Below are positions 13,746 through 25,779 of a stretch of 64,000 nucleotides of DNA, one piece after another (positions within the stretch are counted from its first letter, which is position 1; each line of letters starts with the position of its first letter). The DNA lies in NCBI GenBank assembly GCA_949825025.1, contig OX463788.1:34025078-34089077 (forward strand), read 5' to 3'. A program made the translations under genes and the position numbers. The stretch comes from Siphlonurus alternatus (taxonomy: Eukaryota > Arthropoda > Insecta > Ephemeroptera > Siphlonuridae). The notes beneath the pieces are model-generated. The model saw nothing but the letters and a program-made list of their open reading frames with translations, made no database searches and was not told where the DNA came from.

Positions 13746-14965
13746 TGGTGTCGTCAGGTGGTCGGAGACGTCACTGCAAGCTTTTGATAGAAAAGTGAGA
13801 ACCACCCTCACGAAGCACAGGATACATCACCCGAGGAGCTCAGTCGAGAGACTGTACCTTTCACGTCATGTAGGTGGAAGAGGTTTGCTCAGCATGGAGA
13901 TGATGTGTCGTCAGCAGGAGTTGAAACTTCGGCAGTACTTTGTGTCACGTGGTGATGGGTTGCATGCAGCTATTTGCAACCAGGACCGTGGCTACACTCC
14001 GCTACATTTGAGTGAGCAAGAGTTTCAGCCTGCCATTAGAACCCAGGCTGACAGAGTCTTGGAGTGGTCAACAAAAGCATTGCATGGTCGGTTTGCTGCA
14101 GCGTTATCTTCGGATCAGGTGGACACCAAGAGTTCCACTGAGTGGCTGCGGACAAGTGGGTTGTTTGCGGAGACAGAGGGCTTTGTCTGTGCCATACAGG
14201 ATCAGGTCATCAGGACTAGGGCGTATGAGCGACACATCCTCAAAGTCAACATCAGTGACCGGTGTCGTCTTTGCAAGCAGGCTAACGAGTCCATTCAGCA
14301 TGTCACTGGGGGCTGTCCAGTGCTTGCTCCAAAAGAGTACTTAGAGCGCCACAATTCTGTTGCCAAAGTTGTACATCAAGCTTTGGCCAAGAAAGTTGGT
14401 CTCATTGAGACAGAGGTTCCGTACTATAAGTGCAAGCCGGAACAAGTTCTCCGTAATCAGGATGCAAAAATCCTGTGGGATTCTGCCATCACCACAGATA
14501 GAGCTGTTGAAGCAAACAGACCTGATCTTGTTCTCTTCGACAAGAAAGCTCGAACAGCGGTGATTGTCGACATTGCTGTCCCGCTGGACGAGAATCTTGT
14601 GACCACAGTTGCGGAGAAAAAGCGCAAGTACCAGCCACTTGCTGTCGAGCTCAAAGACATGTACCAGCTCCGTAGTGTTGATGTGGTTCCAGTTGTGATC
14701 TCTAGTAACGGTCTTGTGACCAAAGACTGGTCATTTGCCAGAGAGAAGTTGGCTCTCAAAGAATACCACATGCGTGTCATGCAGAAGGCTGCTATTCTTG
14801 GCACGGCTAACATTGTGCGCAAGGTTTTGAGCTTGTAGCACCCCCGCATGTGTACCCGCAATCCCCTCTCAATGTTTGGTACGGGCGCTTGCACCTTGGC
14901 TTGATTGAGCCCGGTGTTAGTGCTTATGAAGAAGAAAGCAAGAAAAAGACATAATAATAATAGAG
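13746..14965 (+). mobile_element. 5'-truncated LINE tail, copy B (tandem duplicate)
   Basis: Differs from copy A at only about seven bases across 1.2 kb, for example one Gln-to-His change after STKAL. It begins at exactly the same nucleotide (TGGTGTCGTCAGG) and ends in the same 3' UTR and a short (TAA)n. The coding frame ends at 14838. The two copies are 1277 bp apart, start to start. The 70-bp linker (13676..13745) is TA-rich with repeated TATACGT. The CCHC and endonuclease motifs are intact in both. Confidence 0.85.
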
Positions 14966-15164
14966 GACCTGTACAGGTACAGTACAACTAGGATATTTTC
15001 ATTTTAAGATGTACTGGATGTACAGTCGCAGTCAAAATAAGTGAGACTTTGTGCAAGTGCTGCATTGATAGCTAGCAATATCCCAATTTCTCAATTTTCA
15101 TGATCAACTCTGTATATATTATATGTTATAAATAAAATATAGGTTATTTTTTAAAATAATATGC

Positions 15165-15749
15165 TTCTTCTTCTTCTTCTTCTTACAATTATTGGTAGGA
15201 GCCTAAACGGCTATAATTCCACGTACTGAGTAACTTGGATCAATTGTATAGTTGAACTGTTTTTTGCAGGGTCTTGTAAAGGATAATGAACGAACAATGG
15301 ATAGGATGATTATGGAATGTGGGATGCAAGGTGATGATGGAAGTGGTACCTATATGCCCACCACGTGTTACCGTGGGTGAACCAAAACCACACAAGGAAT
15401 TGGTTGGATTTTAAGACATTGGGTTGACGGTGTGGTGTGGGGTGCAATAATGTTGGTTGATGATGCAGGCGACAACATGCAAGGAATGGCAGGAATTTGA
15501 AAGATTCTCAACGTGTCGACTCCTGTGGGCCGACCGAAGAGCAGGGTCAAAGTAGGATTATGTGGATGCGGTGAGGCGAGATGATGATTTATGAATCAAA
15601 TTGACTGGGGATAGGAATATAGAAATCAAGACGATTAATACATAGAATAGGATAGGGATAGTTACCAGGATAGGACAGACAATTTGAGCGGAGAGTCACG
15701 TCGGCGTTGCTCACTCTGGCGCGCCATCTTGATCTCTATTTTTCTAAAT
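15165..15749 (-). mobile_element. 585-bp SINE-like retroelement, copy 1
   Basis: Read on the minus strand it starts near GAGATCAAGATGGCGCGCC and ends AGCCTACCAATAATTGTAAG plus a (GAA)n tail, here (TTC)n at 15165..15183. The flanks carry TAATATGC at 15157..15164 and 15750..15757, an 8-bp target duplication. Its mate lies at 19692..20274 in opposite orientation. There is no reverse transcriptase frame. The CAAGATGGCGC start resembles a YY1-type initiator motif found at the 5' ends of some retroelements. No A/B-box promoter seen. Confidence 0.75.
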
Positions 15750-16576
15750 TAATATGCAATTTCACACAAATTAAGCCCCCCCTCCTCCTCTCCCCCCCCC
15801 CCCCTCTCTCCTCCTCCTCCCCGATAATTTTACAGTAAATAAGAACAACAGGCAACCTGGTTTGCACGCATGCTCTACTGGTTGCCGTTTTTAATTCACA
15901 AGGGGCTAGAAATACGGGCATTTATCGTTATATTAACCCTGACGTGTGTTCGTTATATATTAACATTTATTACTACGGGGACACAAAGTCAATCGAGAGC
16001 AGAAGGTATGTAATGAGTATGGAAAAAATTTCTTCATGGTAATGAGTAATGAGTAAGGTGGGATTGCAACCTATACCGTCAGCATATATTATATATTAAA
16101 TTTAATTTGTGTCCCATAATTCGTGCGTTCACCGGGAACATTTAGCATAATTTTATTACGATGCACTGTTAATATTTGCTTTTTTAGCTGACACAATATA
16201 TCGAATTAAACTGAAAGACTCAGGTTATGTGTAATATGAATTAAGTCTACTGAAATTAAGCCGCAATTAATGCGTTTCAGAGTTTCCAGGTAATGCTAAA
16301 TTCTTAGCCTCATTGAAAAACAATGATTTTTTCGTCAATTACAGGCATAATTATTATTTACGGACATGCCTATCAATTGTTCATGTCATATAATGCTAGT
16401 TGATTCGATGCATATATTTGCAAATCTATAAAGAATACTGCATGCACTTATTAATTGAAGAGTTGCAAATTTAACTGCAAACAAAATAAACGCATGATAC
16501 ATAATAAGAACAGACTTTATATAGATAATTATGTATTATTTATAATCATTACAGATATTTTTATTTTTATTTCACC
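15750..16576. other. Intergenic, no gene recognised
   Basis: AT-rich with a C/T-rich run at 15776..15821. No exon or RNA signal seen. Confidence 0.5.
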
Positions 16577-17123
16577 AATGGGGAATTCTCCTACATTTAT
16601 TTTATTTTTTTTCAGATGCTCTATGCCTTAAAATTAAATGTCCCAAAACAAAAAAGTTTCAATTTTCAAAATTGGAGACAAGGGAATTTTTTAAAAATCT
16701 TCCTTCTTTTGAATTTAGCGCCAAAACGTGACGTAGAAACTGCCTAGCAGGCGAAATTTTCCTGCAATAAATTTATATTTTCGATTATCACTCTTAATGT
16801 AAACTGATATTAGAGACAAAAATATTGATACTAGGGTAGAAAAACCCGCTGATTTCGATCGTGTTACTAAAATTTATAGCCAATCACTCCTTGACGCTCA
16901 AACTATGATATCAGGCAGTTGTTGTGTGTTAACTAGGGAGTTTCTACGTCACAATTTTCAGGTTTGCGCGCGGGTTGCATACTTTGCCCCTATTCTAATA
17001 ATCCCTTCAGTCCCCAAATTTGAATTAAAAAAGTTGAAACTTCAGTCAAACTTATTGTTAATATGTACCCTATCATAATATAGTAGTTAAATTAAAATTT
17101 GAGTTGTAAGAGAATTCCCCATT
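16577..17123. mobile_element. 547-bp MITE with AATGGGGAATTCTC inverted ends
   Basis: Left end AATGGGGAATTCTCCTAC at 16577; inverse GTAAGAGAATTCCCCATT ends at 17123. Subterminal parts are also inverted: a GTTGAAACTT/AAGTTTCAA pair and GACGTAGAAACT/AGTTTCTACGTC. No reading frame of note. Confidence 0.75.
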
Positions 17124-17265
17124 CATTATATGTACATATTAACATATTACAAAACAAAGATGTTAAAAATTAAAGAGAATGGTGAAATATATGATTATAT
17201 CATATCATGAAAATATGATATGATTCACTTATATTTATTTCCAGTATACAATTAATATTATTATA

Positions 17266-17475
17266 CAGTCAAATTAAATTGATATTCCTTCCAGAAGTTG
17301 CCGGAAGTGTGAAGTTTGCAGCTCTTCTGTTTGTAATTCAGTTTTAAAACTTTAAAGAGTGGTTTGCAGTAGAATTACTGACCTATGTGTGAAATTATAA
17401 CACTGAAATACGAATATAGGAAGACCATAAACCTTTTAGGCTACTTCCGGAGTGAATATCATGTAAACTTGACTG
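17266..17475. mobile_element. 210-bp MITE with TA target duplication (Tc1/mariner-like ends)
   Basis: Ends CAGTCAAATTAAATTGATAT and the inverse of CAGTCAAGTTTACATGATAT, each bordered by TA. The inverted ends extend through a TTCCGGAAGT-like segment on both sides. TA duplications and CAGTCAA-like ends fit the Tc1/mariner superfamily; no transposase is present. Confidence 0.7.
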
Positions 17476-17791
17476 TAGTCGTGCATTATTATGATTGTGA
17501 AATATTTCATTGCAGCCTATGCTGAATTAATAACGATTAACATAAACAGCGATAAATTTTCTCAAAAAACACACCATGGAAGCAGTTTCGATAGTAGCAA
17601 AGATCCCATAATCCATGCAGCCAGGAGATTGAGGCACCCGTGACAAAGTTATATATTACTGTTATAAGTGTTAGAGGATTTTTTTTTTCTTTTACTTATA
17701 ATTTTGAAATTTTTGAAACAAAAAATAATATCTTAATTTTCTTGCATGCACTCTTCTCTTAAACTTTGCTTCTGTTTAATATCCGCACTTG

Positions 17792-17983
17792 CAGGCACGG
17801 ATACAGAACCAAATTTAATGCTTTAGGGCAGGAGGGGGGGGGGGGGGGGGGAAATATGTCTCCTTTTCAGGCTAAAATTAACAAAAAAAATTGAAGTGGG
17901 GAAAATGCCTATATTGCCATGATTCATGAATCATGATTCATGATTTCGGGGGGCCCCCAGCCACCCTCCTGGATTCGCGCCTG
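17792..17983. mobile_element. 192-bp hAT-like MITE
   Basis: Ends CAGGCACGGATACAG and (inverse) CAGGCGCGAATCCAG. Flanks CGCACTTG (17784..17791) and CGCACGTG (17984..17991) match at 7 of 8 bases, the duplication length of hAT elements. A poly-G run lies inside. A lone related left end is at 57856. Confidence 0.75.
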
Positions 17984-19022
17984 CGCACGTGAAAGTCTCT
18001 ATCTAAGTTCCTATTATTAATCTCGATATATTTTATTAATTTTATCATAGACGTAGAAGGTAAAAATGAATCATTCTCAAGACAAGTAAAATATAAGAGC
18101 ATCTAATATATTTCTCCATATATTATATATATTTGTAGCCTTTTTTTATTTGTTGTCAACGTGTGGGTGTAAGTATAATATGGTTTAAGTATTACGTCAT
18201 ATTTTGTTTAAAAAAAAAAAAAAACAGTCCTTATATATAGAGACGACAGTCATGTTCTGTTCATTTGGTTTAGCTTAAAAAACTGTTTTGAAAAACGTCA
18301 CGTATACTTCATTAAAAATATATTGTTTCCTATACAAAATTTTAAAGCTTGCTATAAAATGAAGTAATACGAGAATACGAGGACGAGGAAAAGAATGCGA
18401 GAGGGAATGGCAAGTTGGTTGTTAGAACAACAGGCAGCTATAACCATACACCATACTACTGTATATTATAGTCGTTCTCAAATGACTGTAAGCAGACTGC
18501 AAAGTTTGCGACTGGCGCGCTTGTATGTGTATGATATTATAAACTGGACATAAAACACTCGACAAACTGCGGCTCTATATAGTGTGACTGTGGACTTCTA
18601 TTATATTATCTATCGAATGTCTGTTTCGTCTGTTGGTTGAGATGCAGATATTTTTACGTTAGTATATCACTATATACAATAACATCGTTTCATATCCTGT
18701 CTGCAATCAAGAAATGGCATTAAATAAATTATGTATATACGATAAAATGTATTTCCTTTACACGTAGACATCTGTAAAAAATAAATAAATTTCCCCTGTG
18801 TTAATATTTTTACCTTTACATCAATGCATGTATGCATGGACCTATATACAAATATTCATTGCTTATTTCAGAAAAATGTTGATTCAAATGACAATGAAAA
18901 TGTTATTGAACATTTAAATAATAATAATAAAAAAATTAATTAATTTTAGTTGAATTAATAATGAAGCATTATATATTTATATTATATGGTATATATAATA
19001 TAAATTTAATATAATTATTATA
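17984..19022. other. Intergenic AT-rich DNA
   Basis: No exon, RNA gene or repeat pair recognised. Short A/T runs only. Confidence 0.5.
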
Positions 19023-19023
19023 T

Positions 19024-19024
19024 A

Positions 19025-19080
<56 letters not shown>
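19024..19080. repeat. (TA)n microsatellite
   Basis: Uninterrupted TA repeat immediately upstream of the rRNA-like segment. Confidence 0.95.
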
Positions 19081-19087
<7 letters not shown>

Positions 19088-19109
19088 CCGTATAATATTT
19101 AAATTGCTA

Positions 19110-20340
19110 TTCCCAGCTAGCAAGTTGGGGGAACGTGAGATTTTTTTAACATTTTTTAGACCACGTCGTAAAACGTAAAACATGCTACTTTTTTCACTCT
19201 TATAGTGATAACCATGCAGCTAATGCGATAGCTATCTCATTGTCAGTACTTGAGAGGAACAGAGAAGAAAGAGTTCGGACATTTGGTTCACGCACTTTGG
19301 TTCGATCGAGAAGCCGGTGGTGCGAATCTATCAGACTACGCCTGAACGCTCCTAAGGTAGAATCTACGCTATGCATGCATGGTTGCATTAATAGTTCGAG
19401 GAGTCCCGCGAGTCGGAAGGCTCAAACTTGACACTGCTCACAGGCCCGCGCGTCCTTCTCTCAGGAGATGCGTGGGTCGATGGCAGCATGGCACGTTCGC
19501 AGCATGGAAATCTCACGCTCGCGGTCTATAACCTGCTTTCGTGCTACTTTTCGAAAGGTCGCTCATGGGCACATTATACAGTTCGTCGGCGTCGGGACTC
19601 ATGCAGAATTGACTGTAGTGTAGACGATTAACGTTCCATAAATATGATGCGGGGTGCCATGGGTATAATAGAGCAGTTGCCACGCTCTATTATTGGAGAG
19701 ATCAAGATGGCGCGCCAGAGTGAGCAACGCCGACGTGACTCTCCGCTCAAATTGTCTGTCCTATCCTGGTAACTATCCCTATCCTATTCTATATATTAAT
19801 CGTCTTGATTTCTATACTCCTATCCCCAGTCAATTTGATTCATAAATCATCATCTCGCCTCACCGCATCCACATAATCCTACTTTGACCCTGCTCTTCGG
19901 TCGGCCCACAGGAGTCGACACGTTGAGAATCTTTCAAATTCCTGCCATTCCTTGCATGTTGTCGCCTGCATCATCAACCTACATTATTGCACCCCACACC
20001 CCACCGTCAACCCAATGTCCTAAAATCCAACCAATTCCTTGTGTGGTTTTGGTTCACCCACGGTAACACGTGGTGGGCATATAGGTACCACTTCCATCAT
20101 CACCTTGCATCCCACATTCCATAATCATCCTATTCATTGTTCGTCCATTATCCTTTACAAGACCCTGCAAAAAACAGTTCAACTATACAATTGATCCAAG
20201 TTACTAGTACGTGGAATTTTAGCCGTTTAGGCTCCTTAATTCCAATAATTGTAAGAAGAAGAAGAGAAGAAAAAGCCACGCTCTATTCGGATGATGCTTG
20301 GAGGCTTCGAGGCTTCGTCTTTTTGCTTAGACCAGCCCAA
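19110..20340 (+). pseudogene. Decayed 28S rRNA 3' end, interrupted by a SINE-like insertion
   Basis: Landmarks of the eukaryotic large-subunit rRNA appear in the correct order. GGGAACGTGAG and TTTAGACC…GTCGT lie at about 19129..19170. The sarcin-ricin loop follows as AGTAC-TT-GAGAGGAAC (19245..19260), with two extra bases inside the normally invariant motif. Next come GAGAAGCCGGTGGTGCGAA (about 19308..19326), CTGAACGCTCCTAAGGTAGAATC-like sequence (about 19342..19364), and a terminal part around CGGGGTGCCATGGG and TAGAGCAGTTGCC. The match resumes after the insertion at 19692..20274 and its repeated 13 bases, ending near GGCTTCGTCTTTTTGCTTAG. Divergence and the broken loop argue for a pseudogene rather than a working rRNA. 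Confidence 0.7.
19692..20274 (+). mobile_element. 583-bp SINE-like retroelement, copy 2, with 13-bp target duplication
   Basis: Flanked exactly by GCCACGCTCTATT at 19679..19691 and 20275..20287. It starts ATTGGAGAGATCAAGATGGC and ends in a GAA-rich tail (20252..20274). A long target duplication and a simple tail are marks of target-primed retrotransposition. It is the inverse-orientation mate of 15165..15749. The 60-codon frame shared by both copies begins with TTG and carries several substitutions, so it is probably not a protein. Confidence 0.85.
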
Positions 20341-20636
20341 AAACTAATAACACAAACCAAGATAGCTTACAATGGGTGCAACGTTTTTAAATAAGGATGC
20401 TTACTACAAAAGTGGCCTGCTAAAAATTTACTCCATTTACTTCCTTTTTTTTTTTTTTTAGAATTAACTGGAATTTATAATAATAAGTTAAGTTAATATC
20501 TACGTGACACCATGAAGAAAAAATTAATATTAATTCAAATATGAATAAAAATGTTCTTTTAAGTTTGATTAAAATTTGCTACCACCTATAATATTATCGC
20601 CTAAAACCTAAATCCTATCACCTATATCCTAAGTAG

Positions 20637-20871
20637 CAGACGCGGATCCGGAGGGTGTGTGTGGGGGGGGGGGGGGGGGGGGGGGGTAAGGGGGCGACCG
20701 GGACGATCGCCTTCGGACCCCCCCCCCCCCCTCTTTCACCCCCAAAGGTCCCAAAATACATTTATGGTGTTACCACCACCCCACCCGTTGCCCTCTTTTC
20801 AACTCCAAATTTATCATTACAGGATAGCCCTCCCCCCCCCCCCCCAGAGCCGCGTGCTGGATTCGCCCCTG
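20637..20871. mobile_element. 235-bp hAT-like MITE with exact 8-bp target duplication
   Basis: Ends CAGACGCGGATCCGG and (inverse) CAGGGGCGAATCCAG. Flanks CTAAGTAG at 20629..20636 and 20872..20879 are identical. The interior is dominated by long G runs and C runs, and the open frames across it are low-complexity Gly/Pro. Confidence 0.85.
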
Positions 20872-21006
20872 CTAAGTAGTGCAATAAAATAACATACAGC
20901 TAACGTATATTATTATTATGTTATTCCATGCAAATCAAAGAATTTATATAGGAACGAAATTGCCTTTGCCCCAAAACTTGAACCTCATTTGAAATACACA
21001 AAAAAG

Positions 21007-21649
21007 CAGGGATCGGATGTGGATGCAGATGCAAGATGCACACGGATGCGCAAAAATGGGCTTGCATCCGCATCCGTGCATCCCAAATGCACAGGGAAAA
21101 ATGAATGCATCCGGATGCGCATCCCAGATGCACGGGAAAAAATGAATGCATCCGGATGCGCATCCCAGATGCATGAAAAATAAATTTGCATCCGGATGCG
21201 CATCCACGGATGCACGAAAAATAAATTTGCATCCATTTAACACTTCTTTTCTCTTTTTTTTATCAGTTTTTTTGCTAATGGCCTTTAAATAAATCTTTAA
21301 CACGCGGCATTTTTTTAACATTTATTTGCCACTTGTCGTTTAAAATTGCAAGAAACAAAGTGTATTATAAAAACCAAAGATCGGATGCGGATGCAGATGC
21401 AAGATGCACACGGATGCGCAAAAATGGGCTTGCATCCGCATCCGTGCATCCCAGATGCACGGGAAAAAAGTAATGCATCCGGATGCGCATCCCAGATGCA
21501 TGGAAAATAAATTTGCATCCGGATGCGCATCCCAGATGCATGAAAAATAAATTTGCATCCGGATGCGCATCCATGGATGCACGAAAAATTAATTTGCATC
21601 CGGATGCACATCTCGGATGCACGAAAAAAACGCTTGCATCCGGTCCCTG
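21007..21649 (+). mobile_element. 643-bp hAT-like MITE, GGATGCGCATCC family, full copy
   Basis: Ends CAGGGATCGGATG and CATCCGGTCCCTG, with the exact 8-bp duplication CAAAAAAG at 20999..21006 and 21650..21657. It consists of two arrays of GGATGCGCATCC-type words (21013..21236 and 21378..21640) around a unique AT-rich centre. Word spacing is about 30 bp. The 8-bp duplication and CAGGG ends fit hAT. All long frames here are translations of the words. Confidence 0.9.
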
Positions 21650-21657
21650 CAAAAAAG

Positions 21658-21856
21658 TAAAAACTTTAAAAACCATGCATGATTATGTATATATTTAACC
21701 AGTAGTGCAGTACAATAATTTAAATCATAAATGAAACAACTCTAATTACTTGTGCAGTTAATTGTATTGAATTTATACTCAAAATTAAAACGATAGATCA
21801 CAATTAGCAATGAATAGTTGTAATATATATATATATATATATAATATATTTATATA

Positions 21857-21945
<89 letters not shown>

Positions 21946-23513
21946 GAGTAGAATAGAATAGAATATAGAATAGAATAGAATATTTTTTATTCGACCACTG
22001 GCGGTAATACAGTGACAAAAAAATTGCCACAATACAGCATAAGTCTTGTCAAATTTTTACATTTAAAACATAACACATACATAGCACTATGACAGCCCTA
22101 TATTTTATATATATATATATTGATTTCTATTTAAATATTCTGAAATATTGGTGTAAGGGTGAAAGTTCTACGGAGGATATTGTTCTCCTTGTTTTGTCTA
22201 TGTTATTAGTAAGAGAGGCGTTTGCTATTGAAGACAAAACATATTAATATGCAGTCGAGTAACATATATGTTCACGAGGAGAAATTATACACCTTTTTAT
22301 AAATCTGGAGTCTCTTGTAAACGAAGAAAAGTAAAAAGTAAATGCGTAATTTAAACAAGACCGAACTTACTGGAAAGCCACCGCATGGCCATGATGAGTA
22401 GCAAATTGACAGCTAGCAAAAGATACACTGGATAACATTCATTCGATCATTCCATATATTTAATTAAGTTATGTAAATACTATTAATTAAATAGCGGCGA
22501 GCAAGTTACATCCGCGAGAGTAATGAGGTTATGACGTTTCAACCCTCCAAATATTTTGATCCACTGATAATCACTGTGTGTATGAGGTGCACGGTAATAT
22601 ATTGGTCAGCGTCTGAGCAGTCGGACAAGAGAATAGATATTTTAAATACTAATTCTTTATTCTGACCATGAGCCAGTAGGTCACTTACCTGGCAGGCTGA
22701 CACGTCTTTACACCTGCGGATGGAACTTAATTGTTTGCCGCTTTCTGCAAAATAATCCATAGCAAAGTGACGGAAGCGGTGATTGACTCACCACTCACCG
22801 CTTAGAAGAATGTATTCAATTGATCAATTGTTAGCCAAAATTAATTTTGGCATTCCCTTTTAATTAACTTGGCCTGAAAAGCTGAAATATACCAAAGTAA
22901 ATACATCATAAAATCAGAATTAAACTTCAATATATAATTTTGAATATATGCACGTTCAGATATTAATATATTATAATTATATAGAATTATGGATTCAGAT
23001 TAGAAGTCATCGTTTATATCTAGGGATCAATTAGATCATCAGATGATATTTAAAATTCAGAACTGTGTTGTTCATAAATTGAGAAGTGAGGGGGAAAATA
23101 ATCCAGTTTAATATCTCACTGAACGTAAAATTTTATTATTATTTCTAGAGTTTTTATAGTAAAATAATTATGTTATATATATTATATAACAATAATAAAT
23201 TGAAAAATATATATCTGATTGTGAGAGTCATTTATGTAGGAGTCATTATTAGATTAATTTTAGCATGACAAATTGTTATCCTGCAGTGTTTTAAATTAAT
23301 TTTCTATGATATTATTTATATTATAACTATATTATATATATAGTTTTTGTATTTAAATGTATGTTACATATAGTATGTACTATGTAGGGTATTACAACAG
23401 TATATTTATGTGTTTTTACTAAAAATAATTAAAAATCTCTTCATTGTATTTTCATTGGGTTGGATGGAAGAGTGGGCCTAATGGCCTAAATCCCGCCCTC
23501 AATAAAGACGATT

Positions 23514-23604
<91 letters not shown>

Positions 23605-24960
23605 TTATGTTCCTCAATATTTTTAATGTTCTATTATTTATATGATGTGTGTATGTATTTATTTATTATTTTGTGCTATATAATATAATTTTATGTAAAT
23701 GTAATATATGTACACTGTAAGAGTGTTCAATAAAAACTATAATAATAAACGTAAAATTTCTTCAACCCCAAAACATGGGCATCAGAAAAAAAAAAGAAGA
23801 ATGTTATTACCATATGAATTTCATGAGTTTTCATTCACAGCTTTGAGGGCCGCAACATAGCAAATCATTCAAAATAGGTCAATTAGCAAGTACATTCTAA
23901 TTAGATCAATATAGCACTTCTCTCCATCTACATATTATATGCTAAATGCCTGCAAGGCATAACATGAAATACTGCAAAGTAAAACCTCGATTTTCAAAAT
24001 ACGCGAATTTACGAAGTGTCATCCATAATGGTTCAAAAAATATTTATAATTTACTTTTTTTAAACAAAAAAATCAATATTCATGGCAGATTGGCAACGTA
24101 AAATTCACGCGCTTTGTAAAGTTAAAATTTATTGTTTTATGATCGAGATTTATTCTTAGCTTAGATACTGGGATTTTTATAGTATAATAAAAATATAATT
24201 ATATTAACGATTTCTTTTAATTTTATTTCAATAACAATATTGCTCTCAAAATGCACGCAATCAGGAACATATTGAGTAAAGTGCTTAATAATTTGTTGTG
24301 AAAAAAAATCTTAAATGTTTACCTTTGTCAATTAAAATTATTATTATAAGGTAAAATTTAGGTAACGCAAATTTATTTTAAGACACTGCATGTACAGTAT
24401 TGTAGTCGAGTGTTTTCTGCCGTTTGATTAAATGTAAAACCGACATTTTTTATAGAATTCTTCAGTAAACAAAATCATGACTCGGATATTATTATTATTA
24501 GAAAATAAACTTTTTGGATATCAAACTCGTAGCAAAAAGTGTAGCAACCCATATGGGTCGATATTTTTAGGGCTGGCAGCTCCCACGTACTGTACACCAG
24601 CCCCCCTCAGATTTTGCTAAAGAAAAATCAAGTCGAGAGTATCCTATAGTAGGTCTCCTGTGTTTAAATTTTTTTTTAAAGAGTTGGAGGAAAAATAAGA
24701 ATTTTGTTTGAAAGTGGTCACTCACCGCACGAGCGTTCGGAGCCAACTTTGTGACTGCCAATTTACGCCCAGTTGTACCACACCTTTGCAATTTTTTTTA
24801 TATATGTAACCAGTACATAATATATCTATAAAAATATATTTTTTAAGGCTGCATTTTTTTTTTTTTTTTTTCTAATGCACTAGCCAAGGAGATTTGTACT
24901 TAAATGTACTTTGCAAATACCTCCAATGCTGGTTTGTGAATAAAATAGTTTTTAAGTTTT
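21658..24960. other. Intergenic AT-rich DNA with long (TA)n and (TTTA)n tracts
   Basis: (TA)n at 21822..21944, a GAATA-type run at about 21950..21980, (TTTA)n at 23513..23607. On the minus strand two short segments have good splice borders: 22746..22690, reading SGKQLSSIRRCKDVSACQ before GTAAGTGAC, and about 22433..22375, ending before GTAAGTTCGG. I cannot connect them to each other or to a known protein. Confidence 0.4.
23513..23607. repeat. (TTTA)n microsatellite
   Basis: About 23 uninterrupted units. Confidence 0.95.
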
Positions 24961-24989
24961 TGTAACTTAGTATGTTTCAAGGAGGACAT

Positions 24990-25595
24990 TGATCATGAAC
25001 GTGTTGCTGAAAAAAATCCGAAAATTTACAGTTCAAGTCTCTTATTGAGGCTTGTTGCTTTGTGTTAAAGCATCCACTTTTGTTCAAGTTAAACTCAGAT
25101 ATTCATAATCATAACCCCAGAGCAAGTAGGAAGATTTTTGTTGAAAAGCATAATTTTTCTATGCATAAGAAAGGACCTCATTTTCGCTGCCTGTTATTGT
25201 ATAATCACCTGCAACCTTTTATCCAAATGACTTCTTGCTCTGACAAAAATGCTCGTAAAATCATTAAAAGTTTATTGATTAAATTCCCTTTTTATACTAC
25301 AGTATAAGAGAGTTTTTGGAGACTGATGTGAATGTATTTTTGAATCAATACAAGCAGCAGAATGTTTATACGTTATGACTAATTTTTGTAAAATTTTGTT
25401 GAGTGATTTATGTATTTGTAGTGAATGGTAAATTGATTATTATGTGCATAAATTTTTTATATTGAAATGTATATATTTGTTTGACTTAAATTATGAAAAT
25501 GAAACGACATGATCTATATTACAACTGTAATCAAAATATTGAAATAAAATTCTATTGTATTGTAATGTATTGTATTCTATTGTATTCAATGAGTT
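24990..25595 (+). mobile_element. LINE 3' end remnant
   Basis: An 81-codon frame ending at 25307 has the layout of the tail after a non-LTR reverse transcriptase (SDIHNHNPRASRKIFVEKHN, then LLLYNHLQPFIQ, then a basic Lys-rich end). It is followed by about 250 bp of AT-rich 3' UTR and a tail of TATTG-like pentamers (25553..25592). Upstream RT domains are missing. The LINE clade is not determined. Confidence 0.5.
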
Positions 25596-25779
25596 GTATA
25601 AGGTCGCCTATCTGGTAGAAACATGGGTTTAACACATCCAAAAGTCAATGAAGATTGTGAAGAACATAACTGTAAAATATGAAACATACGGCGAGTAGCC
25701 AAGCTCAACTCGTACTTTTAGGAAATGACGAATTGAAAGGGTACTGCATGTTAATTAACTGATTAAAAAAATATATTAC

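Noticed and set aside
19884..20066. 60-codon frame conserved between the two SINE-like copies (also 15368..15550)
   Set aside because: No ATG, several amino-acid changes between copies, and shared ancestry of the element explains the similarity.
21007..21236. Overlapping long frames rich in Met-Arg-Ile-Arg-Met-Gln or Ala-His-Pro-Asp-Ala, also at 42..388 and 60650..61417
   Set aside because: They are all-frame translations of the GGATGCGCATCC words and occur on both strands.
24726..24795. Possible minus-strand exon before a GTGAGTG donor
   Set aside because: Acceptor is weak, two frames are equally open, and no homology was recognised.
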